DNA of 7,876 nucleotides from Planctomycetota bacterium (GTDB lineage: Bacteria > Planctomycetota > Phycisphaerae > Sedimentisphaerales > Anaerobacaceae). The stretch lies in contig JAFNGF010000194.1 of NCBI GenBank assembly GCA_017885385.1, positions 4,657-12,532 on the forward strand, written 5' to 3'. The position numbers and the translations under genes were made by a program. Below, in pieces: positions 1-5,945 of the stretch. Under the pieces are notes generated by a model that was not told the DNA's origin, ran no database searches, and was given only the letters and a program-made list of their open reading frames with translations. The first letter of the stretch is position 1. Every line of letters begins with the position of its first letter.

Positions 1-209
1 CCGGCCAGGATGACGATGCCGATGTAGCCGATGGTGCCGCCGAAGCCGGCGTTGACCGATTCGACAACCTCTTGCGGCGACATCTTGCCGCAAAGTAATC
101 CGTAGCCAAAAGCTGCAATTAGTAGTGCCAGGAAGGGATGCAGTTTTAGTCTGGTCGTGGCGACAATAATAAAGACGATAGTCAGCAAAAGAAGGATTAC
201 CAACCACAT
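1..209 (-). CDS. GntP-family sugar-acid permease, N-terminal fragment
   Basis: This is the first 69 codons of a membrane permease cut by the left edge of the window. The start is the ATG at 209, preceded by a good Shine-Dalgarno (TAGGAG, about 9 nt upstream). The translation opens with a hydrophobic helix (residues 1-17, MWLVILLLLTIVFIIVA). The stretch from residue 23 (LHPFLALLIAA, then GLLCGKMSPQEVV and GFGGTIGYIGIVI) has the look of the GntP family N-terminus, where the GFGGT segment follows the second helix. Characterised GntP members import gluconate and related sugar acids with protons across the inner membrane. The exact substrate cannot be read from this fragment. It lies 89 bp downstream of the DUF401 gene on the same strand, so the two may be co-transcribed, although a cluster of palindromes separates them. 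Family assignment is fairly firm. Confidence 0.82.
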   Translation of the reverse strand, partial: MWLVILLLLTIVFIIVATTRLKLHPFLALLIAAFGYGLLCGKMSPQEVVESVNAGFGGTIGYIGIVILA

Positions 210-234
210 TCTGCGAGATCTCCTACCGCAAAGA

Positions 235-280
235 CCCCCCCTGAAAGGGGGGGCTAATTAGCCCCACGTTCCACGTGGGG
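235..280. repeat. Overlapping palindrome cluster between DUF401 and gntP
   Basis: Three perfect inverted repeats are packed into 46 bp. C7 (235-241) pairs with G7 (247-253) across a 5-nt loop. GGGGCTAATTAGCCCC (250-265) is a perfect 16-bp palindrome. CCCCACGT (262-269) pairs with ACGTGGGG (273-280) across a 3-nt loop. Neighbouring structures share bases, so they cannot all form together. No T-run follows on either strand, so this is not a standard intrinsic terminator. It may be a dispersed REP-like repeat, or a structure that sets relative expression of the two permease genes. Confidence 0.75.
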
Positions 281-298
281 TGCCCATGCGGACGTCAC

Positions 299-1543
299 TT
301 ATCCAGAAAGTACCGCTACCAGGACACCTGCAGCGGCAACAAAAACTATCGGGCCCAATAGCCTCAGCAGGATTCTTAGAAGCGGGGCTTCGAAGTAGCT
401 GGCTGAAAGTGCCAGGCATAAATGTACCGGCGTAGCCAGAAGTCCGCAGACCAGGCCCGAAAACGCCAGCGTTTGAAGCCCGACTTTTGCTTGCGCACCT
501 GCGCCGATAAAAGGGGCCAAAAACGGAAAGGTAATCGCCACGGTCGGCATGGTCACGCCAGTAAGATAGGCCACCAGCAGCGGCAGGAAAAAAATGACAA
601 AATGCTTCGGTACATTCATTTGCGATAAAAATTGTACTACCGCCGGAATTGCTGCCCCTGCCTCGAGGTTAAGCTTAAACAGCAAAGCTCCAAGTATCAA
701 AAGTGCAAAGTCAGGTTCCAGACCCGATTTGAATATCGACGCCCAGCGGCTCAAAGCGAGCTTGTGAAAGAGCAGGAATACAAATATCGCCAGCAGCAGT
801 CCGATTGCGGGCGGAATGTTGACGGCGGCATAGAGCACCGCCACCAGCGCGATCGGCCAGAAAGCATGGGCAAAGCCGCGCAGATTTGTCACAAATCCGC
901 TGCCGGAAGGGTCCTTATGACTTCTTGGCGGAATCGCCGGCAGTAGTAGAAAGATAAGGCCGCCGAGTGTGCCCAGCAGCATAATAGCGATGTTGTGCGA
1001 AATAAGGGCAAACGCGGATATGCCCAACATGCCCTGTATCAACGGCACGGCGGGGAAAAGAGGCCAGACTGTTTCCCACTGGTGACGGAAGAAGAAATTG
1101 ATGGCTGCCAGTCGTGTCCGGTCCACGCCGACGTGGTCGCCGAGGTCACGAACCATCGGCGCCGACAGCATTATTCCGCCCGGCGTGGGCAGCATTCCCA
1201 TCATTAAGGGAATGACCGCCAGAGCAAAACGCCGACTTTTAAAAAGGCCCTCCATCGCCGGCACAAGCCGCTGCGAGACGCCCGTCTCTTTCATCGCCGT
1301 TCCCAGCACGTTGACGAGCATAACCAGCGCCGTCAGCGTGACCAAGAGATATCCGGTTGTCTGACTGAGAGGCTTGTTGTGCCATTCGTCAACCACGGTC
1401 CGGCAGAACTCGTTCGGCCTGACGCCCAGAAGTATTGCCAATCCGACCGCTGACAAAAGCATCGAACGTCCAAGTTTGATCTTCAGCCGCAGAAGAACAA
1501 CCAAAAGAGCCAGCGCCAAAGCCATTGCGATTAGGGCATACAT
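299..1543 (-). CDS. DUF401 family integral membrane protein (putative transporter)
   Basis: This is a complete 414-residue, very hydrophobic protein with roughly 10-11 predicted membrane segments, the usual size for DUF401 (PF04165). Recognisable family features are the loop LPTPGGIMLSAPM at residues 118-130, RHQWETVWPLFP at 153-164, LTGVTMPTVAITFPF at 337-351 and TPVHLCLALSASYF near 391-404. DUF401 proteins resemble secondary carriers of the ion-transporter type but have no settled substrate. The ATG at 1543 directly abuts a TAG stop (1544-1546) of an upstream frame and has only a weak Shine-Dalgarno (GCGGGA), so translation may be coupled to that frame. A GntP permease follows and a GH28 pectinase lies upstream, which suggests, without proving, uptake of a sugar acid or oligouronide breakdown product. 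Family assignment is firm; function is unknown. Confidence 0.85.
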   Translation of the reverse strand: MYALIAMALALALLVVLLRLKIKLGRSMLLSAVGLAILLGVRPNEFCRTVVDEWHNKPLSQTTGYLLVTLTALVMLVNVLGTAMKETGVSQRLVPAMEGLFKSRRFALAVIPLMMGMLPTPGGIMLSAPMVRDLGDHVGVDRTRLAAINFFFRHQWETVWPLFPAVPLIQGMLGISAFALISHNIAIMLLGTLGGLIFLLLPAIPPRSHKDPSGSGFVTNLRGFAHAFWPIALVAVLYAAVNIPPAIGLLLAIFVFLLFHKLALSRWASIFKSGLEPDFALLILGALLFKLNLEAGAAIPAVVQFLSQMNVPKHFVIFFLPLLVAYLTGVTMPTVAITFPFLAPFIGAGAQAKVGLQTLAFSGLVCGLLATPVHLCLALSASYFEAPLLRILLRLLGPIVFVAAAGVLVAVLSG

Positions 1544-1756
1544 CTATGTTCCCGCGAAACGGGGTCCCTTGACAGCGTCCATATTCGAATAAAGCTGATA
1601 AAGAGTTGTGCCTTCCATCTCGTCAGGCAGCTCCAGTTCGGACCTTTTTACGGCATTTTGCCTGATTAGCCGCAGCAATGCAAACTGTTTAAGCCGGACT
1701 TCGCCGTGCTCCGGCAAGGGCCTTCGTGGCCGGCAAGGACCTTCGTGCTCCGGCAA
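1544..1756 (-). CDS. Short ORF abutting DUF401, unrecognised; coding status doubtful
   Basis: This 70-codon frame ends with TAG immediately before the DUF401 ATG (0-nt gap). I do not recognise the product. Its first 20 residues are translated from the 19-20 bp tandem repeat (the HEGPCR-like repeats) and look artificial. The last 50 (from EVRLKQFALLRLI to VKGPRFAGT) look more protein-like. It could be the C-terminal remnant of a decayed gene, a short leader peptide starting at the internal ATG at 1618 (24 codons), or chance. There is no strong Shine-Dalgarno before either ATG. Low confidence as a real gene. Confidence 0.22.
   Translation of the reverse strand: MPEHEGPCRPRRPLPEHGEVRLKQFALLRLIRQNAVKRSELELPDEMEGTTLYQLYSNMDAVKGPRFAGT
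1655..1683 (-). promoter_or_regulatory. Possible sigma70-type promoter before DUF401
   Basis: On the minus strand TTGCAT (1683-1678) is followed after 17 nt by CAAAAT (1660-1655). Spacing is ideal but each hexamer is only a partial match (3/6 and 4/6). It would give a leader of about 100 nt that includes the end of the short ORF before DUF401. Confidence 0.3.
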
Positions 1757-1769
1757 GGGCCTTCGCCCT
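1711..1769. repeat. Three-copy 19-20 bp tandem repeat
   Basis: The units start at 1711, 1730 and 1750, each with the core CCGGCAAGGRCCTTCG and differing at one or two bases. A degenerate fourth unit may lie at about 1693-1710. Each unit contains the small palindrome AAGGNCCTT. Translated, it gives HEGPCR-like repeats, which explains the open frames across it without requiring a gene. Confidence 0.8.
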
Positions 1770-1790
1770 GACGAGCAGTAACGCCGCGCA

Positions 1791-1825
1791 CCCCCCTTCT
1801 TGCTTTCGCAAGAAAGCAGGGGGGG
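1791..1825. repeat. G/C-tract stem-loop
   Basis: The arms TGCTTTC (1801-1807) and GAAAGCA (1812-1818) pair perfectly around a GCAA tetraloop. The stem is extended by C6 (1791-1796) against G7 (1819-1825) with TTCT bulged out. It resembles the C7/G7 hairpin at 235-253 on the other side of DUF401, so both may belong to one dispersed family. No T-run follows on the minus strand, which argues against an intrinsic terminator. Confidence 0.7.
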
Positions 1826-2018
1826 CCTTCGGTGCTATACTCTAATAGCCGGAGCGGTTGAGCCACCGGTCCAAGTACCAGGTGCGAGGTTGAAAAAAAC
1901 CTGGGGCGTCAGGACAAAGCCTTTGAAAGGCTCTGCAATCCGGAATTCCGGAGCGCCAACCTCCATGTGCCATATCTGCTCCGGCGTTTTTTTCTTCCAA
2001 CCGAGCGGTGGAGCATCC

Positions 2019-3566
2019 CTATTTCTCGACAACTGCTTCTTTCTGAGCGCCGTTTTTCAAGACGAACGAATTTTTCGCGCCTGAAAGTTTGTTCCCGACC
2101 AAAACAATGCCCGAGGTACGCTCTCCTGCGATTTCGAGAAAGCTGCCGGTTCCTGGAAATGCGCTACAGCCGCGAATGAAGGCTGCTTCTATGTTCTCCA
2201 GGCGAATAACCGGAGCCTCAGCGTGAGGCTTTGTGGTTTTTATTCCGGATAGTTCCAGATTCTTGCAGTTTCGCAGGTCGAACGCCGGTCCTTTGTCGAC
2301 ATTTAACTGAACGTTGTGCAGGTCAAGGCCCGCTGCACTGTCGCAAACAAGACCCACCTCCGTGTCGGCCACGACGTCGGAAATGGTCAGCCTGTGAATC
2401 GGCATTTCAGGCAGGCCGAAGATTTTCGCCATACAGGGCGAATTCTTGATCGTGAAATGGCTGATAGCGATATCACGAAAAACTGGAGTTCTCTCCGAGA
2501 CGGGCTCGGGATCGGTCTTTGTATAAAAAGCCGTAATGGAGATAGGCTCTTTGACGTTTTCGACTACAAAGTTGGAGAAGCGGATGTTTTCCACCACGCC
2601 GCCACGTCCTCGTGTGCTTTTGATGCGGACAGCGCGGTCGGTTCCCACGCACACGATGTTGCTGGCAGTAACATTGCGGACGCCTGCCGACATCTCGCTG
2701 CCGATGACCACCGCGCCGTGCCCTCTGTACGTCACGCAGTTTGTGATGGTGACGTTCTCGGTTGGCCTGGCTTTGGACCGGCCTTGCTCATCACGGCCTG
2801 ATTTTAACGTGATGCAGTCGTCGCCCGTGTCGATGAAGCAGTTGGCGATGCGGACATTTCGGCAGGATTCAGGATTTACGCCGTCGGTATTGGGACTATC
2901 CTCAGGATTGATGATCGAGATGCCGTCGACCACCAGGTTTTCGCATCCTACAGGATGGACCGTCCAGGAAGGAGAATCAACGATGGTCACTCCCTGGATA
3001 AGAACGTTTCGGCAGCGGTAAAGGTTGATTACTCTTGGCCGGCCATACGTAAGAATCTTTTCCTGTCCTTGGTTCCTGTTGCTATCCTGGCGTAGTGCTT
3101 GCCACCACGGCTTTCCCTGCCCGTTCAGCGTTCCACGCCCTGTAATAGCGATATTTTCCAGGTCAAGTCCTGTTATCAAGCTCGACCGTATTGTATCGTC
3201 CGATTGAATCTTCCAACCTGGCTTGATAGGTGGAAAGTCGTCGAAATTGGTGCTCGCCAGCAGGGTTGCACCCTCGCCGATGTGCAGAGTGACATTACTT
3301 TTGAGCAGGATTGCGCCGGACAGGTATCGTCCTGCGGGAAAATGGACCGTACCGCCGCCGGCGGCTGCACATGCATCCACTGCTTTCTGGATGGCGTTGG
3401 CGGCGGGCGTCTTCCCATCGGCGACAGCACCGTAATCGAGCACATTGAAAAGACACGCAGTTGTCTGTGGTTGGGCGACCGCATAACTGGCAATAAGCTG
3501 ACATAGGGCGAAAAAAATTGACAAGATTGGCCCGGACCGGCGGGCTGGCATCACGGGTCTTTTCAT
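2019..3566 (-). CDS. Secreted GH28 polygalacturonase-like glycoside hydrolase
   Basis: This is a complete enzyme of about 515 residues. The family hydrolyses alpha-1,4-galacturonosyl (or related rhamnogalacturonan) bonds in pectin. A signal peptide covers residues 1-31: basic start, hydrophobic PILSIFFALCQLIASY, likely cleavage after AVA. FNVLDYGAVADGKT near 40-53 is the typical start of the parallel beta-helix. All four GH28 signature blocks are present: NTD at 226-228, DD at 249-250 (GDDCITLKSG), GHG at 282-284 and RIK at 314-316. The three catalytic aspartates, the histidine and the substrate-binding lysine are therefore intact. I chose the ATG at 3566 because GGGAG lies 9 nt upstream; the in-frame ATG at 3572 is only 3 nt from it and would add two residues. 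Permease genes follow on the same strand. Whether it acts on polygalacturonate, rhamnogalacturonan or xylogalacturonan, and endo or exo, cannot be told. Confidence 0.93.
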   Translation of the reverse strand: MKRPVMPARRSGPILSIFFALCQLIASYAVAQPQTTACLFNVLDYGAVADGKTPAANAIQKAVDACAAAGGGTVHFPAGRYLSGAILLKSNVTLHIGEGATLLASTNFDDFPPIKPGWKIQSDDTIRSSLITGLDLENIAITGRGTLNGQGKPWWQALRQDSNRNQGQEKILTYGRPRVINLYRCRNVLIQGVTIVDSPSWTVHPVGCENLVVDGISIINPEDSPNTDGVNPESCRNVRIANCFIDTGDDCITLKSGRDEQGRSKARPTENVTITNCVTYRGHGAVVIGSEMSAGVRNVTASNIVCVGTDRAVRIKSTRGRGGVVENIRFSNFVVENVKEPISITAFYTKTDPEPVSERTPVFRDIAISHFTIKNSPCMAKIFGLPEMPIHRLTISDVVADTEVGLVCDSAAGLDLHNVQLNVDKGPAFDLRNCKNLELSGIKTTKPHAEAPVIRLENIEAAFIRGCSAFPGTGSFLEIAGERTSGIVLVGNKLSGAKNSFVLKNGAQKEAVVEK

Positions 3567-3629
3567 GGGCATCTTCTCCCTGTTTTCCGAGATTGAGAAT
3601 TTTCCCCAAGTGGATCGGGGTTCGCTGCA

Positions 3630-3659
3630 ATTTTAGCCTATCCGGTTAGCAGCAAGCAA
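3630..3659 (-). promoter_or_regulatory. Possible promoter of the GH28 gene
   Basis: On the minus strand a good -10 box, TAAAAT (3635-3630), lies 18 nt after a weak -35, TTGCTT (3659-3654). The predicted transcript would start about 60 nt before the ATG. The -10 is the main support. Confidence 0.4.
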
Positions 3660-3702
3660 ACAGTATTCTGTGCTCGTTTAGCTGTCGTCGGCACGCTTTT
3701 TT

Positions 3703-3763
3703 ACCGCCGAGGCCGCAGAGATCGCGGAGTTCTTTTTTGACACGGATTTACACGGATTGACAC
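3703..3763. repeat. Dispersed-repeat-like sequence with a 10-bp tandem
   Basis: CCGC/GCGG arms at about 3713-3727 are followed by T6 and then CACGGATTTA CACGGATTGA CAC (3741-3763), a two-copy 10-bp repeat. It lies in the gap upstream of GH28, just outside the left MITE-like element. From memory, similar CGCAGAG and ACACGGATTT stretches recur in gaps of many uncultured bacterial genomes. This window holds one copy only. Confidence 0.45.
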
Positions 3764-3779
3764 TGTTAGAAATCAAGTT

Positions 3780-3913
3780 ATACCAATTGCATTTAATAAT
3801 AGCGCTTAGCCCTGGAAATTTGAATGTACCGGTGTTCGAGATTGCTTCGCCACGCTCGCAATGACATTTTTTGAGTTCCTACGCACTGCGCATTAAATAA
3901 ATGCAATTGGTAT
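3780..3913. repeat. MITE-like element with 16-bp terminal inverted repeats
   Basis: ATACCAATTGCATTTA (3780-3795) is repeated exactly in inverted orientation at 3898-3913, bounding a 134-bp element. Imperfect pairing continues inward (AGCGC on the left against GCGCA on the right). There is no coding frame of note inside. The element encloses a half-copy of the CTCGCAATGACA repeat (3838-3866: GAGATTGCTTCGCC, then CTCGCAATGACA). TA dinucleotides lie at both ends, but a clear target duplication cannot be assigned. Together with 3914-4059, where I see nothing further, it accounts for most of the gap between mscL and GH28. Confidence 0.7.
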
Positions 3914-4059
3914 TACGCAGTTTTTTCATTTGTTTATCCGTTCAAATACGCAGCTACTAAATTTAGGCAGTCCTCACAATGAAAACAAAGATCACCACAG
4001 CTCTGAAAACGCCTCCTGACGCCGCCATTCACCGACACACTGACCGAAGCACAGCACAT

Positions 4060-4416
4060 TCACGCCGGCTTCTTTGAGACCTGGCGGATATTCGTAAGCC
4101 GATTCATTAGCTTTATAACCACGAAAATGGTAAAAGCCACAATCACAAAGTCGATAACTGTATTGATGAATAGACCATATCGCAAGGTCACCGCCGGCAA
4201 GGGCTCGCCGATGGCCGAGACAGAAGCTCTCTTAAGAACCACTTCCAGATTCTTAAAATCCACGCCGCCAAGGAGAAGTCCTATCGGAGGCATTATTACA
4301 TCATTAACTAATGAGCTTATGATTTTGTTGAATGCGGCTCCAACGACAATGCCTACGGCCATATCCACGGCATTGCCCTTTACGGCAAATTCCTTAAACT
4401 CCTGCAAAAGTCCCAT
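4060..4416 (-). CDS. mscL: Large-conductance mechanosensitive channel MscL, short C-terminus
   Basis: This 118-residue homopentameric channel of the inner membrane opens under membrane tension to release solutes on hypo-osmotic shock. The N-terminal amphipathic helix (LLQEFKEFAVKGNAVDMAVG, residues 3-22) and TM1/pore region (FNKIISSLVNDVIMPPIGLLLGG, 29-51) are typical. TM2 runs about 78-102 (LRYGLFINTVIDFVIVAFTIFVVIKLMN). The protein stops at RLTNIRQVSKKPA, whereas many homologues are about 130-150 residues and end in a charged helix of the EEVLLTEIRDLL type. That cytoplasmic helix bundle is absent here, and I could not recover it downstream in another frame. The bundle is known to be dispensable for gating in the E. 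coli protein, so the channel may still work. AAGG lies about 8 nt before the ATG. The gene stands alone, 368 bp from DUF481. Confidence 0.95.
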   Translation of the reverse strand: MGLLQEFKEFAVKGNAVDMAVGIVVGAAFNKIISSLVNDVIMPPIGLLLGGVDFKNLEVVLKRASVSAIGEPLPAVTLRYGLFINTVIDFVIVAFTIFVVIKLMNRLTNIRQVSKKPA

Positions 4417-4571
4417 AGTCTTTCCCTTCGACAGGCTAATTAATCCTTGGTGCAGACAACCACATCATTAAGGTCCTGCGACAATAACGTTAATCATTCA
4501 CTGTAGCAAAATATCTCACTTACTCAAACTGACGGATTTTTCGATAGGACACTGTCATAAGTGAGTATTTA

Positions 4572-4737
4572 GGTAACCGTTCACAGCGATAAATCGGCGT
4601 TTTTATGTCATTGCGAGGCCTTTAGGCCGAAGCAATCCTAACCTCTCGTAGTGGTGAGATTGCCGCGATCGGCTCTGCCTCGCTCGCAATGACAAAAAAT
4701 GGCCAAAATTCGCCATGTTACCCTGTGAACGGTTACC
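4572..4737. repeat. MITE-like element with 15-bp outer and 12-bp inner inverted repeats
   Basis: GGTAACCGTTCACAG (4572-4586) is exactly inverted at 4723-4737 (CTGTGAACGGTTACC). Nested within, TGTCATTGCGAG (4606-4617) is exactly inverted at 4683-4694 (CTCGCAATGACA). The sequence between outer and inner repeats also pairs imperfectly, so the 166-bp unit is one long imperfect palindrome. At its centre GCAATC (4632-4637) faces GATTGC (4658-4663). No coding sequence is evident. It fills much of the 368-bp gap between DUF481 and mscL; the rest (4417-4571) would hold the mscL promoter, for which I see no convincing hexamer pair. Confidence 0.75.
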
Positions 4738-4784
4738 CTTAACCTTATTTGACTCCCGGCTGCCTGCCCCCTGACACGAATCCG

Positions 4785-5819
4785 CTAAAAGCTCCACCCG
4801 ACTCCGAGCATGTATTTCACATCCGTGTTGCCAGCACCTTCTGCAGGCGTTGCATCATAGTCGAAGATAACCTTGAAGTTCGCGAACATGCTTTTCAGAA
4901 AGGATGCCCGAAGCTCCGCCGTCGAGGTCAAATAATAGTCGGTGAAGTCGCCTATGCTCGGATAGTACGTCAGATCATTGATGAACGTCAATGCTTTATA
5001 CAATTTCTTGTCAAAGTGGTAACCAAGCTGAACTGAGACTTCGGTGTTACTACCCGTCTGGTTGTCAAATCTCTCATACAGCGAAGCAAGGCCTGCTTCG
5101 GTCGAGAAGCTCATGTCGTCCGACTCGATCCACTGATAGCCGCCGCCGCCGCCGACCAGCATTCGCCGGTCAAGCTCGGCCACACTATCCTTTTCGTATC
5201 GGCTGTCACCGTACACGTAAAGCTTCTTGCTCACAAAGTAGTCGTACTTGAGTCTGGTGCGCCACCAGTCTTCGGTCGTCTTTTCCTCTCCGGTATCTGG
5301 GTCTTCCTGCTTGCCGAGTGCATAGTCCGCCTTTACGGTTATGCGGTCATTCTCGCTCCGACGACTTGTGTCCACGCTCACATTTTGACGCTCCGTAGAG
5401 GTATTGCCCTGAGTGGCACTAAACCCAGCACTAACCGCGCCGTGCCATTTGGGCGTGGGTTTCGCCGGCGGATTGATGGAGGTAATCTTGGTCAGATCAA
5501 ACTCCTGGGCTGTCAGAGTCCCTGTGGCTCTTATGCCAATCCTGCCCGGTGCTGCACCACTTACGATGGCCTGTTTGATTAGCGTGCCGTCACTGAAGTG
5601 AACCTCAATTGGCGCATCGCTGCTGAATGTCCGAATCTTGGACAAATCAATGTTCAATTCGCCGCCCACATCGGATTCAAAGACCAGCTTTCCGTCCGTA
5701 AGCTGTTTAATCTTGCCGGTCAGACGGTCGCCGTTGGTGAGAAACATTACGTCGCCGAAAGCCGGACTGCAACACTGCCATAGACCTGAGAGCACCACCG
5801 ACAGACAAACGTAACGCAT
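4785..5819 (-). CDS. DUF481 family outer-membrane beta-barrel protein
   Basis: This complete 344-residue protein has a signal peptide (residues 1-22, cleavage likely after AFG). The mature N-terminus (23-118) is a repeated small beta domain: DVMFLTNGDRLTGKI, KLVFESDVGGELNIDLSKI, then PIEVHFSDGTLIKQAIV. This resembles the Sm-like fold often placed before DUF481. From about 124 (WHGAVSAGFSATQGNTSTER) to the end runs the DUF481 (PF04338, YdiY-like) region, with alternating aromatic strands and the turn GGGGGYQWIESDDMSF at 223-238. It ends in GVGWSF, with the C-terminal phenylalanine typical of BAM-inserted barrels. Family function is unknown. The start is supported by AAGGGAG about 8 nt upstream and a matching promoter. 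It is monocistronic or leads to mscL. Confidence 0.9.
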   Translation of the reverse strand: MRYVCLSVVLSGLWQCCSPAFGDVMFLTNGDRLTGKIKQLTDGKLVFESDVGGELNIDLSKIRTFSSDAPIEVHFSDGTLIKQAIVSGAAPGRIGIRATGTLTAQEFDLTKITSINPPAKPTPKWHGAVSAGFSATQGNTSTERQNVSVDTSRRSENDRITVKADYALGKQEDPDTGEEKTTEDWWRTRLKYDYFVSKKLYVYGDSRYEKDSVAELDRRMLVGGGGGYQWIESDDMSFSTEAGLASLYERFDNQTGSNTEVSVQLGYHFDKKLYKALTFINDLTYYPSIGDFTDYYLTSTAELRASFLKSMFANFKVIFDYDATPAEGAGNTDVKYMLGVGWSF

Positions 5820-5861
5820 CTTATTCTCCCTTCAATTCATCGCCTTCTTATTCAATGCGAT

Positions 5862-5890
5862 ATGATACTGTGGTGATAGGCTCAACTCAA
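5862..5890 (-). promoter_or_regulatory. Promoter of the DUF481 gene
   Basis: On the minus strand TTGAGT (5890-5885), a 17-nt spacer and TATCAT (5867-5862) give close sigma70-type matches. The predicted start near 5855 leaves a short leader of about 36 nt that contains the AAGGGAG ribosome site. Confidence 0.65.
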
Positions 5891-5945
5891 GACTATTTCC
5901 ATAGGTTTATGATTTTTTTTGATAGGCTCTTGATCGCGACATTCG

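Larger units (their letters stand above)
1544..2018. other. 475-bp gap without a confident gene, repeat- and palindrome-rich
   Basis: This region between the GH28 stop and the DUF401 start holds the following. There is a possible promoter at 1655-1683, a 19-20 bp tandem repeat (1711-1769) and a G/C-tract hairpin (1791-1825). An inverted repeat CCAGGT/ACCTGG (1878-1883/1899-1904) surrounds a run of seven A. GCCTTTGAAAGGC (1919-1931) and TCCGGAATTCCGGA (1939-1952) are small palindromes. A minus-strand frame at 1835-2032 is open for 65 codons (TPEQIWHMEVGAPEF and so on) with no Shine-Dalgarno or recognised homologue, and the plus strand is also open across 1800-2084, so openness is weak evidence of coding. 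No convincing terminator for GH28 was seen. Confidence 0.6.

Noticed and set aside
1711..1769. CRISPR-like array
   Set aside because: The units are contiguous with no spacers, and no cas genes are present.
1892..1915. Candidate intrinsic terminator for GH28 (CCTG...CAGG then T7 on the minus strand)
   Set aside because: The stem is only 4 bp, so despite the T-run it is too weak to call.
2316..3021. Two plus-strand open frames of 161 codons each
   Set aside because: Both lie antisense inside the GH28 gene, which has complete catalytic motifs; they are shadows of its codon use and have no recognisable domain or ribosome site.
3980..4062. A possible frameshifted MscL tail (cysteines in the +1 frame, NVLCFGQCVGEW)
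   Set aside because: It does not match the EEVLLTEIRDLL helix, nor does it form a convincing zinc-ribbon; two cysteines in an 80-bp stretch are not enough.
4603..4797. A 64-codon minus-strand frame
   Set aside because: It is a translation of the inverted-repeat element at 4572-4737 and overlaps the end of DUF481.
5875..5929. Direct repeat GATAGGCTC at 5875-5883 and 5921-5929
   Set aside because: It is a short 9-mer found twice with differing flanks; one copy lies in the DUF481 promoter spacer, but there is no palindromy to suggest an operator.
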